This document shows positions 22,931 through 31,910 of a stretch of DNA of 42,909 nt, one piece after another. The number at the start of each line of letters is the position of its first letter. Position 1 is the first letter of the stretch. This DNA is from Streptomyces carpinensis. Lineage in GTDB: Bacteria; Actinomycetota; Actinomycetes; Streptomycetales; Streptomycetaceae. The notes beneath the pieces are model-generated. The model had not been told where the DNA came from, made no database searches, and worked only from the letters and a program-made list of their open reading frames with translations. A program made the translations under genes and the position numbers. The stretch covers positions 1 through 42,909 of the forward strand of contig NZ_MUBM01000173.1 in assembly GCF_002154505.1 (NCBI RefSeq). Direction: 5' to 3'.

Positions 22931-23953
22931 TCAGCGCCAGCCGAGTTCCGGTGCCACGTGGGTGAGGATGCTCTCCAGTAGATGGGCGTTGTAGTCGACC
23001 CCGAGCTGGTTCGGGATGGTCAGCAGCAGGGTGTCCGCGGCCTGGATCGCCTCGTCGTCCCGCAGCAGCTTCACCAGTTCCTCCGGCTCCGCGGCGTAGG
23101 AGCGTCCGAAGACGGCCCGGGTCGTGTCGTCGAGCATGCCGACCTGGTCCCGGGAGTTGCGGTCGCGGCCGAAGTAGGCCCGGTCGAGGTCGTCGGTCAG
23201 GGCGAAGATGCTGCGGCTGACCGACACCCGTGGCTGCCGAGTGTGGCCCGCCTTCCGGTACGCCTCGCGGTACGCCTCGATCTGCTTGCGCTGCTGGACG
23301 TGCAGCGGCTCGCCCGTCTCGTCGTCCTTCAGCGTCGAGCTCTGCAGGTTCATCCCCAGCTCGGCGGCCCACACGGCGGTCGCGTTCGACCCGGAGCCCC
23401 ACCAGATCCGGTCGCGCAGCCCTTCGGAGTGCGGTTCGATCCGCAGCAGCCCGGGTGGGTTGGGGAACATCGGCCGCGGGTTGGGTTGGGCGAAACCCTC
23501 GCCGCCGAGGACCTTGAGGAATGCCTCGGTGTGGCGGCGGGCCATGTCGGCGTCCGTCTCGCCCGGCGCGGGGTTGTGGCCGAACAGGCGCCAACCATCG
23601 ATCACCTGTTCCGGTGAGCCGCGGCTGACGCCCAGTTGCAGGCGTCCGGCCGATATGAGATCGGCGGCGCCCGCGTCCTCGGCCATGTACAGCGGGTTCT
23701 CGTAGCGCATGTCGATCACGCCGGTGCCGATCTCGATCTCCGAGGTCCGTGCACCGATCGCCGCGAGCAGCGGGAACGGGCTGGCCGCCTGCCGGGCGAA
23801 GTGGTGCACCCGGAAGTACGCGCCGTCCACGCCGAGCTCTTCGGCGGCGACCGCGAGGTCGATGGACTGGTGCAGGACGTCCGCGGCCGACCGGGCCTGG
23901 GAATGCTCGCTGGGCGACCAGTGACCGAAGGAGAGGAATCCGATTTTCTTCAC
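22931..23953 (-). CDS. LLM-class flavin-dependent oxidoreductase
   Basis: Luciferase-like TIM-barrel oxidoreductase of 340 aa using FMN or F420. The N-terminal strand is KKIGFLSFGHW, followed by DGAYFRVHHFARQAASPFPLLAAIGART and GTGVIDMRYENPLYMAEDAGAADLIS, which are standard for the family. GRLQLGVSRGSPEQVIDGW forms the cofactor-binding loop region. The GTG at 23953 begins at the first conserved strand; upstream codons are not family-like. No partner gene is adjacent on the same strand. The substrate is unknown. Confidence 0.85.
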   Translation of the reverse strand: MKKIGFLSFGHWSPSEHSQARSAADVLHQSIDLAVAAEELGVDGAYFRVHHFARQAASPFPLLAAIGARTSEIEIGTGVIDMRYENPLYMAEDAGAADLISAGRLQLGVSRGSPEQVIDGWRLFGHNPAPGETDADMARRHTEAFLKVLGGEGFAQPNPRPMFPNPPGLLRIEPHSEGLRDRIWWGSGSNATAVWAAELGMNLQSSTLKDDETGEPLHVQQRKQIEAYREAYRKAGHTRQPRVSVSRSIFALTDDLDRAYFGRDRNSRDQVGMLDDTTRAVFGRSYAAEPEELVKLLRDDEAIQAADTLLLTIPNQLGVDYNAHLLESILTHVAPELGWR

Positions 23954-24091
23954 CCGGTGCCCAGCGTCCGGAGGCCGCGTTTGATTCCCGCCCGGACGAG
24001 CGCGCCCGCATCCGTAGTGAGGAGGGCATCCGCTGGGGCGGGCGACCGGCGAGAGCCGCGCGACCATGCGAACAGCACCGACGACGCTGAC

Positions 24092-24370
24092 GTGAAGACC
24101 CTTGATCGCGAGGCACTTCAGGCCAGTTGGAACCGGACCCGCGGCCACCTCGACGCCGCTCGGGCCCGCCTGATGGGCCTGCCGAGCGTCGACCTCTCAG
24201 CAACGCTTGAGTTCCTGGAGCACAACGAGCTGGAACTCGCCTTCGACGGTCTCAGTGACGACCTTGACCTGCCGCTCGCCTTCTGGCAGCACCTCGACCG
24301 GGCAGCTCGTGAGATGCGGCTCTGCAGCGATGCGCTGCACACACCCCACCTCACGGCTGCCGACATCTGA
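24092..24370 (+). CDS. Small MafI-like immunity-type protein
   Basis: A 92-aa soluble protein. EFLEHNELELAFDGLSDDLD resembles the core of MafI-family immunity proteins and related small actinobacterial proteins, where an alpha-helical VNELGLAFE-type segment is conserved. No toxin gene is next to it. The GTG start at 24092 is the first sensible one but has a weak ribosome-binding site. It may be an orphan immunity gene; the assignment rests on one motif. Confidence 0.6.
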   Translation: MKTLDREALQASWNRTRGHLDAARARLMGLPSVDLSATLEFLEHNELELAFDGLSDDLDLPLAFWQHLDRAAREMRLCSDALHTPHLTAADI

Positions 24371-24411
24371 CGCCGCCATCTCGCAGCTGCCGCGGAGAAG
24401 GAACGACCAGG

Positions 24412-25275
24412 CTACTGATGCAGGGCGACCGCGAGTGCCTCGGCCAGGGTCACGGGCGGGCGGCCGATCAGGCGGCGCAAGTCGCCGGAATCGGTGTACA
24501 TCTCGCCGCGCTTCATGCCGCGGTCAGCGTCAGCGAGGACCTCCGCCAGCTCGGCGGGTAGGCCCGCAGTGGCCAGTACCTGGGCGAAGTCGGTCACCGG
24601 GAGGTCGGCGTAGGTAACCTGCTTTCCGGACGCAGCGGAGATCGCGGCGGCGAGCTCAGTCAGGGTGAAGGATTCGTCGCCGCCGAGCTCGTACACGGCG
24701 CCGGTGTGGCCTTCGGTGGTGAGGACGACCGCTGCGGCGTCGGCGTAGTCGGCGCGGGACGCGGCGCTGATCCGCCCCTCGCCTGCGGCGCCGACGACGG
24801 CGCCGTTCTGCAGGATCTGCGGCAGTTGGCTGGTGTAGTTCTCGAGGTACCAGCCGTTGCGCAGCATCACGCTGTGGATTCCGCGGTCCCGCAGATACTC
24901 CTCGGTCTCGCCGTGCGTGGCACCGATGACGGTGGTGGCCGTGTCCGCGTGCGTCGTGCTCGTGTACGCCACTAGCGACACGCCTGCGGACGCTGCGGCG
25001 TCGATCACGCGGCGGTGGTTGGCGACCCGCTCGCCCACGGGGACCGAGGCCGAGATCAGCAGCAGCCTGTCCGCCCCTGCGAATGCCTCGGCCAGGCCGT
25101 CGGTGTCCGCGAAGTCGGCGCGGCGTACCGTGATGCCTCGGTCGGCCAGGTCCTTGATCCTGGTGATGTCCCGGCCGGTCGCGATGATGTCCGCGGCCGG
25201 GAGCCCGCGCCGCAGCAGTGCCTCGACGGTGAGCCTGCCCAGTTGGCCGGTGGCTCCGGTGACGACGATCGACAT
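24412..25275 (-). CDS. NAD(P)H-binding quinone oxidoreductase-type SDR (QorB/NmrA-like)
   Basis: Atypical SDR of 287 aa with the N-terminal Rossmann motif VVTGATGQLGRLTVEAL and RDITRIKDLADRGITVRRADFAD, then LLLISASVPVGERVANHRRVIDAA and MLRNGWYLENYTSQLP. These are close to NAD(P)H:quinone oxidoreductase 2 (QorB) and NmrA-like proteins. ATG 25275 is preferred: AAGGA is nine bases upstream and it starts at the conserved strand; ATG 25284 is an alternative. It is divergent from an HxlR regulator, a very common pair that responds to quinones or other electrophiles. Confidence 0.86.
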   Translation of the reverse strand: MSIVVTGATGQLGRLTVEALLRRGLPAADIIATGRDITRIKDLADRGITVRRADFADTDGLAEAFAGADRLLLISASVPVGERVANHRRVIDAAASAGVSLVAYTSTTHADTATTVIGATHGETEEYLRDRGIHSVMLRNGWYLENYTSQLPQILQNGAVVGAAGEGRISAASRADYADAAAVVLTTEGHTGAVYELGGDESFTLTELAAAISAASGKQVTYADLPVTDFAQVLATAGLPAELAEVLADADRGMKRGEMYTDSGDLRRLIGRPPVTLAEALAVALHQ

Positions 25276-25385
25276 GATGGTCATTCCTTCCTTCCGCGCA
25301 CCTCGCACGCCTGCCGCGGTCCGTCCGCGGCGGGATGGAACACACAATGACCTGGGCACTCTCTTTTAGGGAGTAGCCACCTGTT

Positions 25386-25400
25386 GGTACGGTACTTACC
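25386..25400. promoter_or_regulatory. Candidate HxlR operator in the divergent promoter
   Basis: An imperfect inverted repeat GGTACGGTACTTACC (arms GGTA and TACC) in the 151 bases between the oxidoreductase and hxlR-type genes. It is placed 27 bases before the regulator start. The call is by position and symmetry only. Confidence 0.35.
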
Positions 25401-25426
25401 TGAGCGAAAGCATTGAGGTGAGCCGT

Positions 25427-25831
25427 ATGGCTGCTGTCGAGAACGTGACCGGGCCCATACCGTCATTCGATCCGTACGAGCGCGGCTGCCCGTCGCGGGA
25501 CCTGCTCGACCAGATCGGCAGCAAGTGGGCGGTCCTCGTGCTGGGCGAACTCGGCCGGAACGGGACCTCCCGGTTCGGCCATCTCCGGCAGGCGCTGGCG
25601 GGCGTGAGCGAGAAGATGCTCACCCAGACGCTGCGCACCCTCGAACGCGACGGGCTGGTCAGCCGGACCGTCTACCCAGAGGTGCCGCCGCACGTGGAGT
25701 ACGAACTGACCGCGCTCGGCCAGACGCTGCGGGAACCGCTGAAGGCGCTCACGGAGTGGTCCGTGCTGCACATCGAAGAAGTCATCACCGCCCGCGAAGA
25801 GTACGACGACCGCACTGAGCGCACCCGGTAA
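25427..25831 (+). CDS. HxlR-family transcriptional regulator
   Basis: Winged helix-turn-helix regulator of 134 aa. The family features are CPSRDLLDQIGSKWAVLVLGEL, RFGHLRQALAGVSEKMLTQTLRTLERDGLVSRTVYPEVPPHVEYELTALG. The Cys in RGCPSRD lies at the N-terminal position where HxlR/QorR-type proteins sense redox or electrophiles. ATG 25427 is preferred over GTG 25418 because GAGGTGA is five to six bases before it. It likely represses the divergent oxidoreductase. Confidence 0.9.
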   Translation: MAAVENVTGPIPSFDPYERGCPSRDLLDQIGSKWAVLVLGELGRNGTSRFGHLRQALAGVSEKMLTQTLRTLERDGLVSRTVYPEVPPHVEYELTALGQTLREPLKALTEWSVLHIEEVITAREEYDDRTERTR

Positions 25832-25955
25832 TCGGCGGCGGCCGGCAATTCTTCCCTCAGCCCAGGTCGCAGGCGGCGGCTCCGGTGTCGGCATCGCGCT
25901 GCGCGGGGGACACTGGGATGCGTGCAACGCCCGGGGCCAGTGGGAGTTGATCACT

Positions 25956-28418
25956 ATGCATCCATGCCACGTGACCGACCGAAGCGGCTCGCCGGACGAG
26001 CCCGGGGCGCGACAGCAGGCCCATGTCGTGATCGACCGGCGGGGCAGGGTCGTCGAGTGGGATTCGCAGGCCGAGGCGCTGCTCGGCTATCCGGGCGAGG
26101 AGGCGCTGGGACGTTCGGCAGCAGACCTGCTGGGCGCCCTGGCCGCCGGGGTCTCGGCGGCCGCCGGTGACGGCCCCGCCGTCGTGTTGCGGCGCCGCGA
26201 CGGCGGCCTGCTCACCTGCCGACTGACGGTGACCCCCGATCACGCGGGTGACGCCGGCACGCGCTTGGCCGTGGCAATCTCGCCCGTCCAGCCCGAGGAA
26301 CAGGGCCGGCCCGACGAACTCGAACGGGCGCTTCTCGAGACGCTGTTCACCCTCTCTCCCACGGGTTTGTACCTCCTTGATCCTCAGTTGCGGGTCATCC
26401 GCTTCAACGTCGCGGCCGAGGGCATGCAGGGCACCTCGGTCGAGGAGGCCGCCGGCAGGCGTCCCAGGGAAGTCTGGCCCGGCTTCGCCGCTGCGAAGGT
26501 GGAGCGGGTGATGGCACGGGTGCTGGCGACAGGACAGCCGGCGATCGGCGTCGAGAAGCGGATGCGCCCGCCGGGCGACCCCCACCACGACCACGTGTAC
26601 TCGACTTCCGTCTTCCGTCTGGAAGACGCCCAGGGCCGGATCCTCGGCCTGGCGGACGCCACGGTCGACGTCACCGACCTCCATCTGGCCCAGGAGCGGC
26701 TGACCGTACTCGCCCGGGCCAGCGACCGGATCGGGTCCACGCTCGACGCGCTGGACACCGCCCGGGGCCTGGCGGAGGTGTCGGTGCCGGTACTCGCCGA
26801 CAGCATCGCGGTCGACGTGGTGCAGGCCGTGCTTGCCGGCGAGGACGTCGAGCCCGGACCGGTACGACCCGGCGCGGTGCTGCGCCGGGCGGCCTCCCGG
26901 TCCCGGAACGACCAGGCTCCGGGGACCGGAACCGACCAGGACGGTGACCTTCCACCGGTGTCCACCGCCGGGGCCCTCGCCGGCCTCGCACCGCGGCTCG
27001 TCGACCCGCAGGGCCCCGAAGGAGAGCCGATGTTGCGGTGCCTGTGGACGCCGGCTGGCGAAGAGGTCCATTCGCTGATGGTCATGCCCCTGGTCACCCA
27101 GGACCGTACCCTCGGGCTCGCCACGCTCTGCCGCTGGGGCGACCAGAGGCCGTTCGAGCCCGGCGATCTGACCCTGGCCGGCGAACTCGCGCGACGCACG
27201 GCCGCATGCCTGGACAACGCCCGTCGCCATCTGCGCGAGCACAACTCCCTGGTCGCGTTGCAGCACATCCTGGGCCCAGCCGTACTCCCCTCGGACCAGG
27301 CGCTGGAGGTGGCGCACACATACGTGCACGCGGGATCCGGCGGGGACTGGGTCGACGTCCTGCCGCTCTCCGGGGCCCGCGTGGCACTCGTGGCCGGCCG
27401 GGTACCCGGGCGCGGCATCCAGCCGGCGGCCGCGGCAGGACGCCTGCGAGCCGCCGTGCACACACTGTCGGAACTGGACCTGGAGCCGGACGAACTGCTG
27501 GCCCGCCTCGCCGACTCGGTAGGCCCGCCCGGGACCGCCGACGGCTTGGAGGAGAACAACGGCCGACCACGGCCGGTGCCGGACGCCGCAACGACCACGC
27601 ACGGCCCGGACTCCAGCGCCACATGCCTCTATCTGATCTACGATCCGGTGTCGCGGCGCTGCTCGGTCTCCAGCGCCGGCCACCCCTGGCCCGTTGTGCT
27701 GCACCCCGACGGCACGGTGAGGACCATGGACCGTCCGCTCGGCGACACCCTGCGCTCCCTCGGCGCGCCCTTCGGCAGTGAGGAATTCGAGCTTCCCGAG
27801 AATTCCACGTTCATGCTGTACACCCCAGGGCTCCTGCAACAGGAACAGGAGCAGGAGCACGACCAGGACCAGGAACAGGAGCACCAACATGAGCCGCCCG
27901 GGGCCGGCCGGGAGCGCCTGATCGCCCAACTCGCCGGTACCGCCGGTTCCGTGCAGGCGATCTGCACCACGCTGACGAAGGCGCTGGTCCCGGCCCACCC
28001 CCGCGACGACGCCGCACTTCTGGTCGCCCGCACACACGCCTTGGGCCCGTCCCACGTGGCGTCGTGGGACCTGGCGAGCGACCCCGCTGTCGTCTCCGAG
28101 GCCCGGACCCTCGCCGCGCGACAGCTCGAGTCGTGGGACATGAACGATGCGGCGTTCACGACAGAACTCGTCGTCAGCGAGCTCGTCACCAACGCGATCC
28201 GGCATGGCAAGCCGCCCGTGACACTACGACTCGTCCGCGGCCATGTCCTGACGTGTGAGGTGTCCGACGGCAGCAGCACGTCTCCGCGGCTGCGACACGC
28301 ACGCAACACCGACGAGGGCGGCCGCGGACTGCTCCTGGTGGCACGCTGCTCCGACCGGTGGGGAACCCGCTACACGCAGGACGGCAAGATCGTCTGGGTG
28401 GAGCAACGCCTGCCCTGA
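25956..28418 (+). CDS. PAS-PAS-GAF-SpoIIE-like-HATPase regulator
   Basis: Large signalling protein of 820 aa. PAS domains lie at about 18-115 and 120-240, a GAF domain at about 240-410, an SpoIIE/PP2C-like phosphatase domain at about 415-660, and an RsbW-like ATP-binding domain at about 690-820 (ELVVSELVTNAIRHG, GGRGLLLVA). In streptomycetes such fusions act on STAS anti-sigma antagonists. The phosphatase domain looks impaired: the first metal motif reads VAGRVPGRG where GDVxGHG is expected, so the usual Asp is Arg, although DDAALLVAR near its end is kept. A Gln/Glu/His tract of about 18 residues interrupts the domain. The ATG at 25956 has GGGAG nine bases upstream. A STAS protein is encoded at 31911. 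Confidence 0.85.
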   Translation: MHPCHVTDRSGSPDEPGARQQAHVVIDRRGRVVEWDSQAEALLGYPGEEALGRSAADLLGALAAGVSAAAGDGPAVVLRRRDGGLLTCRLTVTPDHAGDAGTRLAVAISPVQPEEQGRPDELERALLETLFTLSPTGLYLLDPQLRVIRFNVAAEGMQGTSVEEAAGRRPREVWPGFAAAKVERVMARVLATGQPAIGVEKRMRPPGDPHHDHVYSTSVFRLEDAQGRILGLADATVDVTDLHLAQERLTVLARASDRIGSTLDALDTARGLAEVSVPVLADSIAVDVVQAVLAGEDVEPGPVRPGAVLRRAASRSRNDQAPGTGTDQDGDLPPVSTAGALAGLAPRLVDPQGPEGEPMLRCLWTPAGEEVHSLMVMPLVTQDRTLGLATLCRWGDQRPFEPGDLTLAGELARRTAACLDNARRHLREHNSLVALQHILGPAVLPSDQALEVAHTYVHAGSGGDWVDVLPLSGARVALVAGRVPGRGIQPAAAAGRLRAAVHTLSELDLEPDELLARLADSVGPPGTADGLEENNGRPRPVPDAATTTHGPDSSATCLYLIYDPVSRRCSVSSAGHPWPVVLHPDGTVRTMDRPLGDTLRSLGAPFGSEEFELPENSTFMLYTPGLLQQEQEQEHDQDQEQEHQHEPPGAGRERLIAQLAGTAGSVQAICTTLTKALVPAHPRDDAALLVARTHALGPSHVASWDLASDPAVVSEARTLAARQLESWDMNDAAFTTELVVSELVTNAIRHGKPPVTLRLVRGHVLTCEVSDGSSTSPRLRHARNTDEGGRGLLLVARCSDRWGTRYTQDGKIVWVEQRLP
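27838..27894 (+). repeat. CAGGAN-type hexanucleotide repeat inside the SpoIIE-like gene
   Basis: About nine hexamer-like units alternate CAGGA, GAGCA and CACGA and encode a run of Gln, Glu, Asp and His. The in-frame periodicity suggests replication slippage and a variable-length linker. Confidence 0.7.
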
Positions 28419-28755
28419 GGCCGCGGACGCGAACGGCAGGAGCCGCACCGCACAACGTGTCAGGGCCATGGGTCTGCCGCGGTGGTTGGGGCCGCGGTCA
28501 GGACGGCCGCCGCCCTCGCCGCGGGTACGCCGGTGCTGCCCATGCGGCAGAACGAACGGTATGTCGGCCACCCGGGACGGCGTTCACGAGGGCCGGGTAT
28601 TGTCTCCCCCTGTTCGTGACCCTTCAGCTGTGGGACCTCGGCCGTGGTATGAGCGGTTGACGTCTCTCCTGGGGCCTGCCCGCACCGGGCCCGGCCCGCC
28701 CCCGCGCCAGGACGGTGGCCCGGGATTGACGAGAACCGAAGGCAAGGCACATTCA
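28419..28755. other. Gap before the binding lipoprotein gene
   Basis: 337 bases. A TTGACG hexamer at about 28660-28665 could be a -35 box, but no matching -10 was seen. No gene or stable hairpin is supported. Confidence 0.4.
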
Positions 28756-30336
28756 GTGAAGATACGCAACCAGTGGTCGGCCCTGCCCATCACGGCGGGG
28801 GTGGCCTGCGGTCTGTTGACCGGATGCGGCTCCCAGAGCAGCGGGTCCGACGCCGCGGGCTCCCACGTGGTCGTGGGGATGTCCGACGACGTGCTGGCCA
28901 CGGATCCGGCCTCCGGCTACGACCCCGGCTCCTGGCTGTTGTTCGACAACGTTTTCCAGACATTGCTCGGCTTCCCCAAGGGCGGCACCGAGCCACAGCC
29001 CGAGGCGGCCAAGTCCTGCTCCTTCACCGACAGCCGGACCCGGATCTACCAGTGCACGCTCAAGGACGGTCTGAAGTTCAGCAACGGTGACCCGCTGACC
29101 GCCCAGGACGTCAAGTTCTCCTTCGACCGTACGCTGAAGATCAACGACGCGGCCGGACCGGCGATCATGTTCTCCGTACTCGACTCGGTCCAGACACCCG
29201 ACGACAAGACCGTCGTCTTCAAGCTGAAGGCCCCCGACGCCACCTTCCCCAGCAAGATCGCCTCCGGTGCCGGCTCCATCGTCGACCACAGGCAGTACGA
29301 CGCGAATGGACTGCGCAAGGACGACCAGGCGGTCGGCTCCGGCCCCTACAAGCTGGACTCCTTCAGCAAGGACGAGGCCGTCTTCTCCGCCAACCGGAGC
29401 TACAAGGGCACTGCGCAGGTCAAGAACGCCGGCGTGACCCTGAAGTTCTTCCACGGCGACCAGCCCGCCCTCAAGCAGGCCCTGCTCGACGGCAAGGTGG
29501 ACGTCGCCTACCGCGGCCTGACCACCAAGGACATCGCCGGCATCGGCGCCCAGGACGACACCAAGGGCATCGAGGTCGTGGAGGGCAGCAGCGCAGAAGT
29601 CCAGCACCTGGTCTTCAACATGGACGACCCCGTGGCCGGAAAGCTCGGCGTGCGCAAGGCCATCGCCTACCTCCTCGACCGCGACGCCCTCATCCGGGAC
29701 GTCTACCAGGACACGGCCACCCCGCTGTACTCGATCATTCCGGCCGGCATCGCCGGCCACAGCACGGCCTTCTTCGACACCTACGGCGCCCGTCCCTCCA
29801 AGGCCAAGGCCACCGCCGCGCTGCACGCCGACGGCATCACCGGCAAGGTGCACCTCACCCTCTGGTCCACCCCGTCACGCTACGGCCCGGCCACTGACGA
29901 CGAACTGAAGGCGATCGCCACCCAGCTCGACGCCAGCGGACTCTTCCAGGCCGACGTCAAGTCGGTGCCCTTCGACCAGTACGAGAAGGACATCGCCAAG
30001 GGCAAGTACGGCGTTTACGTCAAGGGTTGGGTGCCCGACTACCCGGACGCCGACAACTTCACAGCGCCCTTCTTCGGTCAGGGCAACGTGCTGGACAATC
30101 ACTACACGAACAACACCATCACCGGCAGGCTCATCCCGCGCACCGCCGCCGAGAGCGACCGCGCCGGCACCGACAAGGACTACGGACAGCTCCAGGACAT
30201 CGTGGCCCAGCAACTGCCCGTCCTTCCCATCTGGCAGGCCAAGCAGTACGCGGTCGTCCGCGACGGCGTGTACGGCCTGGAGTACTGCCTCGACGCCTCT
30301 ACCGTGTTCCGATTCTGGGAGCTCAACAAGAGCTGA
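28756..30336 (+). CDS. Orphan family-5 (peptide/opine/nickel-type) solute-binding lipoprotein
   Basis: Extracellular binding lipoprotein of 526 aa of the SBP_bac_5 family. The signal peptide ends LLTGC (Cys 24). The mature domain shows DVKFSFDRTL, AVGSGPYKLDSF, HLVFNMDDPVAGKLGVRKAIAYLLDRDALIRDVY and YVKGWVPDYPDADNF, all expected for oligopeptide/dipeptide-binding subunits. The GTG start has AAGG eight bases upstream. No permease or ATPase gene is adjacent and a strong terminator follows, so it must work with a transporter encoded elsewhere or as a sensor. The ligand is unknown. Confidence 0.9.
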   Translation: MKIRNQWSALPITAGVACGLLTGCGSQSSGSDAAGSHVVVGMSDDVLATDPASGYDPGSWLLFDNVFQTLLGFPKGGTEPQPEAAKSCSFTDSRTRIYQCTLKDGLKFSNGDPLTAQDVKFSFDRTLKINDAAGPAIMFSVLDSVQTPDDKTVVFKLKAPDATFPSKIASGAGSIVDHRQYDANGLRKDDQAVGSGPYKLDSFSKDEAVFSANRSYKGTAQVKNAGVTLKFFHGDQPALKQALLDGKVDVAYRGLTTKDIAGIGAQDDTKGIEVVEGSSAEVQHLVFNMDDPVAGKLGVRKAIAYLLDRDALIRDVYQDTATPLYSIIPAGIAGHSTAFFDTYGARPSKAKATAALHADGITGKVHLTLWSTPSRYGPATDDELKAIATQLDASGLFQADVKSVPFDQYEKDIAKGKYGVYVKGWVPDYPDADNFTAPFFGQGNVLDNHYTNNTITGRLIPRTAAESDRAGTDKDYGQLQDIVAQQLPVLPIWQAKQYAVVRDGVYGLEYCLDASTVFRFWELNKS

Positions 30337-30350
30337 CCACCGCATCGCGC

Positions 30351-30393
30351 GCGGTCCTGCCCGCGGCCGGCACGTGGCCGCGGGCAGGACCGC
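30351..30393 (+). terminator. Strong terminator after the binding lipoprotein gene
   Basis: Perfect 18-bp stem (30351-30368 with 30376-30393) and a seven-base loop, 15 bases past the stop codon. It is the longest perfect hairpin I noted in the window. Confidence 0.9.
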
Positions 30394-30422
30394 CGAACTA
30401 GCCCGTCTAATAAGGCGCACCG

Positions 30423-30572
30423 TTCGAGATCGCCAACCGTTACCACGTGTGCCACCGCCGAGCGGACCAGCGCGGCGACTACGACGAGGCGTTCCTGGAC
30501 TGGATCAACTGGTACTACCTTCCCACGGCGGAGCTGACCAAGGTGTTGACCGCATCGCGGGGCTCTGTTTGA
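30423..30572 (+). pseudogene. Unrecognised gene fragment, 3' part only
   Basis: An open frame of 49 codons ends at TGA 30570-30572 with strongly coding GC-rich third positions, encoding FEIANRYHVCHRRADQ, GDYDEAFLDWINWYY and LPTAELTKVL. There is no start codon and tandem stops precede it. It looks like the truncated end of a real gene rather than chance. I do not recognise the family. Confidence 0.45.
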
Positions 30573-30610
30573 GCCCAGCGGGTCGGATTGCTCGATCGGT
30601 GGATCTCGCG

Positions 30611-31207
30611 TCAGCGGCGTGTGTAGGGGGCCACGAGCGCCGCCGAGGCGAAGGCTCGACTCTTGATCTCCTGCAGCGTCCGGGCAGGCTGCGTACTGCC
30701 GTCGAAGGATGCGGGCATCGGTTCGTGGAGCACGTACAGCGTCAACTGGTACCTGTGGGTGCTGCCATGCGGTGGGCATGGTCCGTGGTAGGCGGCCTCA
30801 CCGAAGTCGTTGAGCGCCTCACGGGTACCTGCGAGAAGGCGGTGGGCGCCGATTCCGTGGGCACTTGGGGGGATTCCGAGCAGGAGCCAGTGAATCTTGT
30901 GGATATCGAGGTCGACCATGGTCAGGGCGAGCTCCCGAGTTCCGTTCGGCATGTTCGCGAAGTTCAGCCCCGGCGAGTAATCCCTTGGATCATCGCAGGT
31001 CATGAGCGAGGTGAACGCTCCGGTGCGGTCGAATCCCTCTCCCCGAGCAAGGGCGAGGGGCCGCCCGGCAGGCGAAGTGGTGGCGCGTGTGGTTTCCGTG
31101 GCGAACGTGTGTGCGCTGGGCGCGGGCTCTGATGTGCCGGAGCAGGAAGCGCAAGCCAGCAGTGCCGCCGTGACCGCGACGGTTGCCAGGGTCGGGTGTC
31201 CTCGCAT
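30611..31207 (-). CDS. YbhB/YbcL-type PEBP (Raf kinase inhibitor-like) lipoprotein
   Basis: Phosphatidylethanolamine-binding-protein family member of 198 aa. An N-terminal lipoprotein-like signal ends LLACASC (Cys 19 or 22). The PEBP core has CDDPRDYSPGLNFANMPNGTRELALTMVDLD, KIHWLLLGIP and AYHGPCPPHGSTHRYQLTLYVL, including the DPD/GxHR-like ligand-pocket elements. ATG 31207 is used; a GTG nine bases upstream is in frame but lacks a ribosome-binding site. Bacterial members have no settled function. Confidence 0.88.
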   Translation of the reverse strand: MRGHPTLATVAVTAALLACASCSGTSEPAPSAHTFATETTRATTSPAGRPLALARGEGFDRTGAFTSLMTCDDPRDYSPGLNFANMPNGTRELALTMVDLDIHKIHWLLLGIPPSAHGIGAHRLLAGTREALNDFGEAAYHGPCPPHGSTHRYQLTLYVLHEPMPASFDGSTQPARTLQEIKSRAFASAALVAPYTRR

Positions 31208-31910
31208 GCCGCCCACTGTAGAGACGCGGATTCGCAGGACGAGTCATCCACGCTGGGCCGCCCCCCAAACGACACATCGTCGCGTCCACGCGACTGCGGC
31301 GTTCCAGTACGCGGTCTCCGGTCGCCTCGGCGTCCAGCCCGTCTTGACCGCGTCGACGGCTTCTCGGATCGAAACGGCGGTCTCGAAGGGGGCGTCTTGC
31401 TCCTCGGTGCCGAGCTGGTAGACGACAGTACGGCCGCAGCATGCTCGGGCTGCGTCGCCGCAACGATTTCCGATCCGCGGGATGGAGTCGACGTTGATCT
31501 TCCCTGACCTCGTGAGACGCCGAGCCGCACCTTCCTGGAGCGCTCACCGGCGTTCCCCGTCACTTGCTGCCGGATCGGGCACGTAAAGGCACGTGCGGCC
31601 TGGTGATGAGGGAACTGCTCGCTCGCGCGAAGCTCCGCGCCAGCGACTAGGCGGTGGCCGCACCGATGCCGCCCACGGGCCGCGTCGGCGTCGAGCCGAC
31701 CTTCTCGACGTGCCCACCTCCCCGACCTTGACGAACGTCGGGCCCGTGGAGTGCTCGGAGCCCAGCCTGCGGCACCCCGGGGCCCGCGCCGCACCATCGG
31801 AGCCGACGGCCGGCAGGACGACGATTCGACCCAGAGTCTCGGCTGACGAGCCCTCACCACCGGGCCGCGGCACGGGTCGGTCCGACGTCACAGCCAGCCC
31901 GACGGGTTCC
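31208..31910. other. Decayed stretch between PEBP and STAS genes
   Basis: About 700 bases with no intact gene. On the minus strand a startless open frame ending at TGA 31246-31244 reads coding-like (VVYQLGTEEQDAPFETAVS, REAVDAVKTGWTPRRPETAYWNAA) and is bounded upstream by a stop near 31530. It is probably the C-terminal remains of a gene I do not recognise. The other frames look like shadows. Confidence 0.45.

Noticed and set aside
27811..28035. Gln/Glu-coding repeat considered as a CRISPR-like array
   Set aside because: Units are six bases and in frame with the host gene; there are no spacers.
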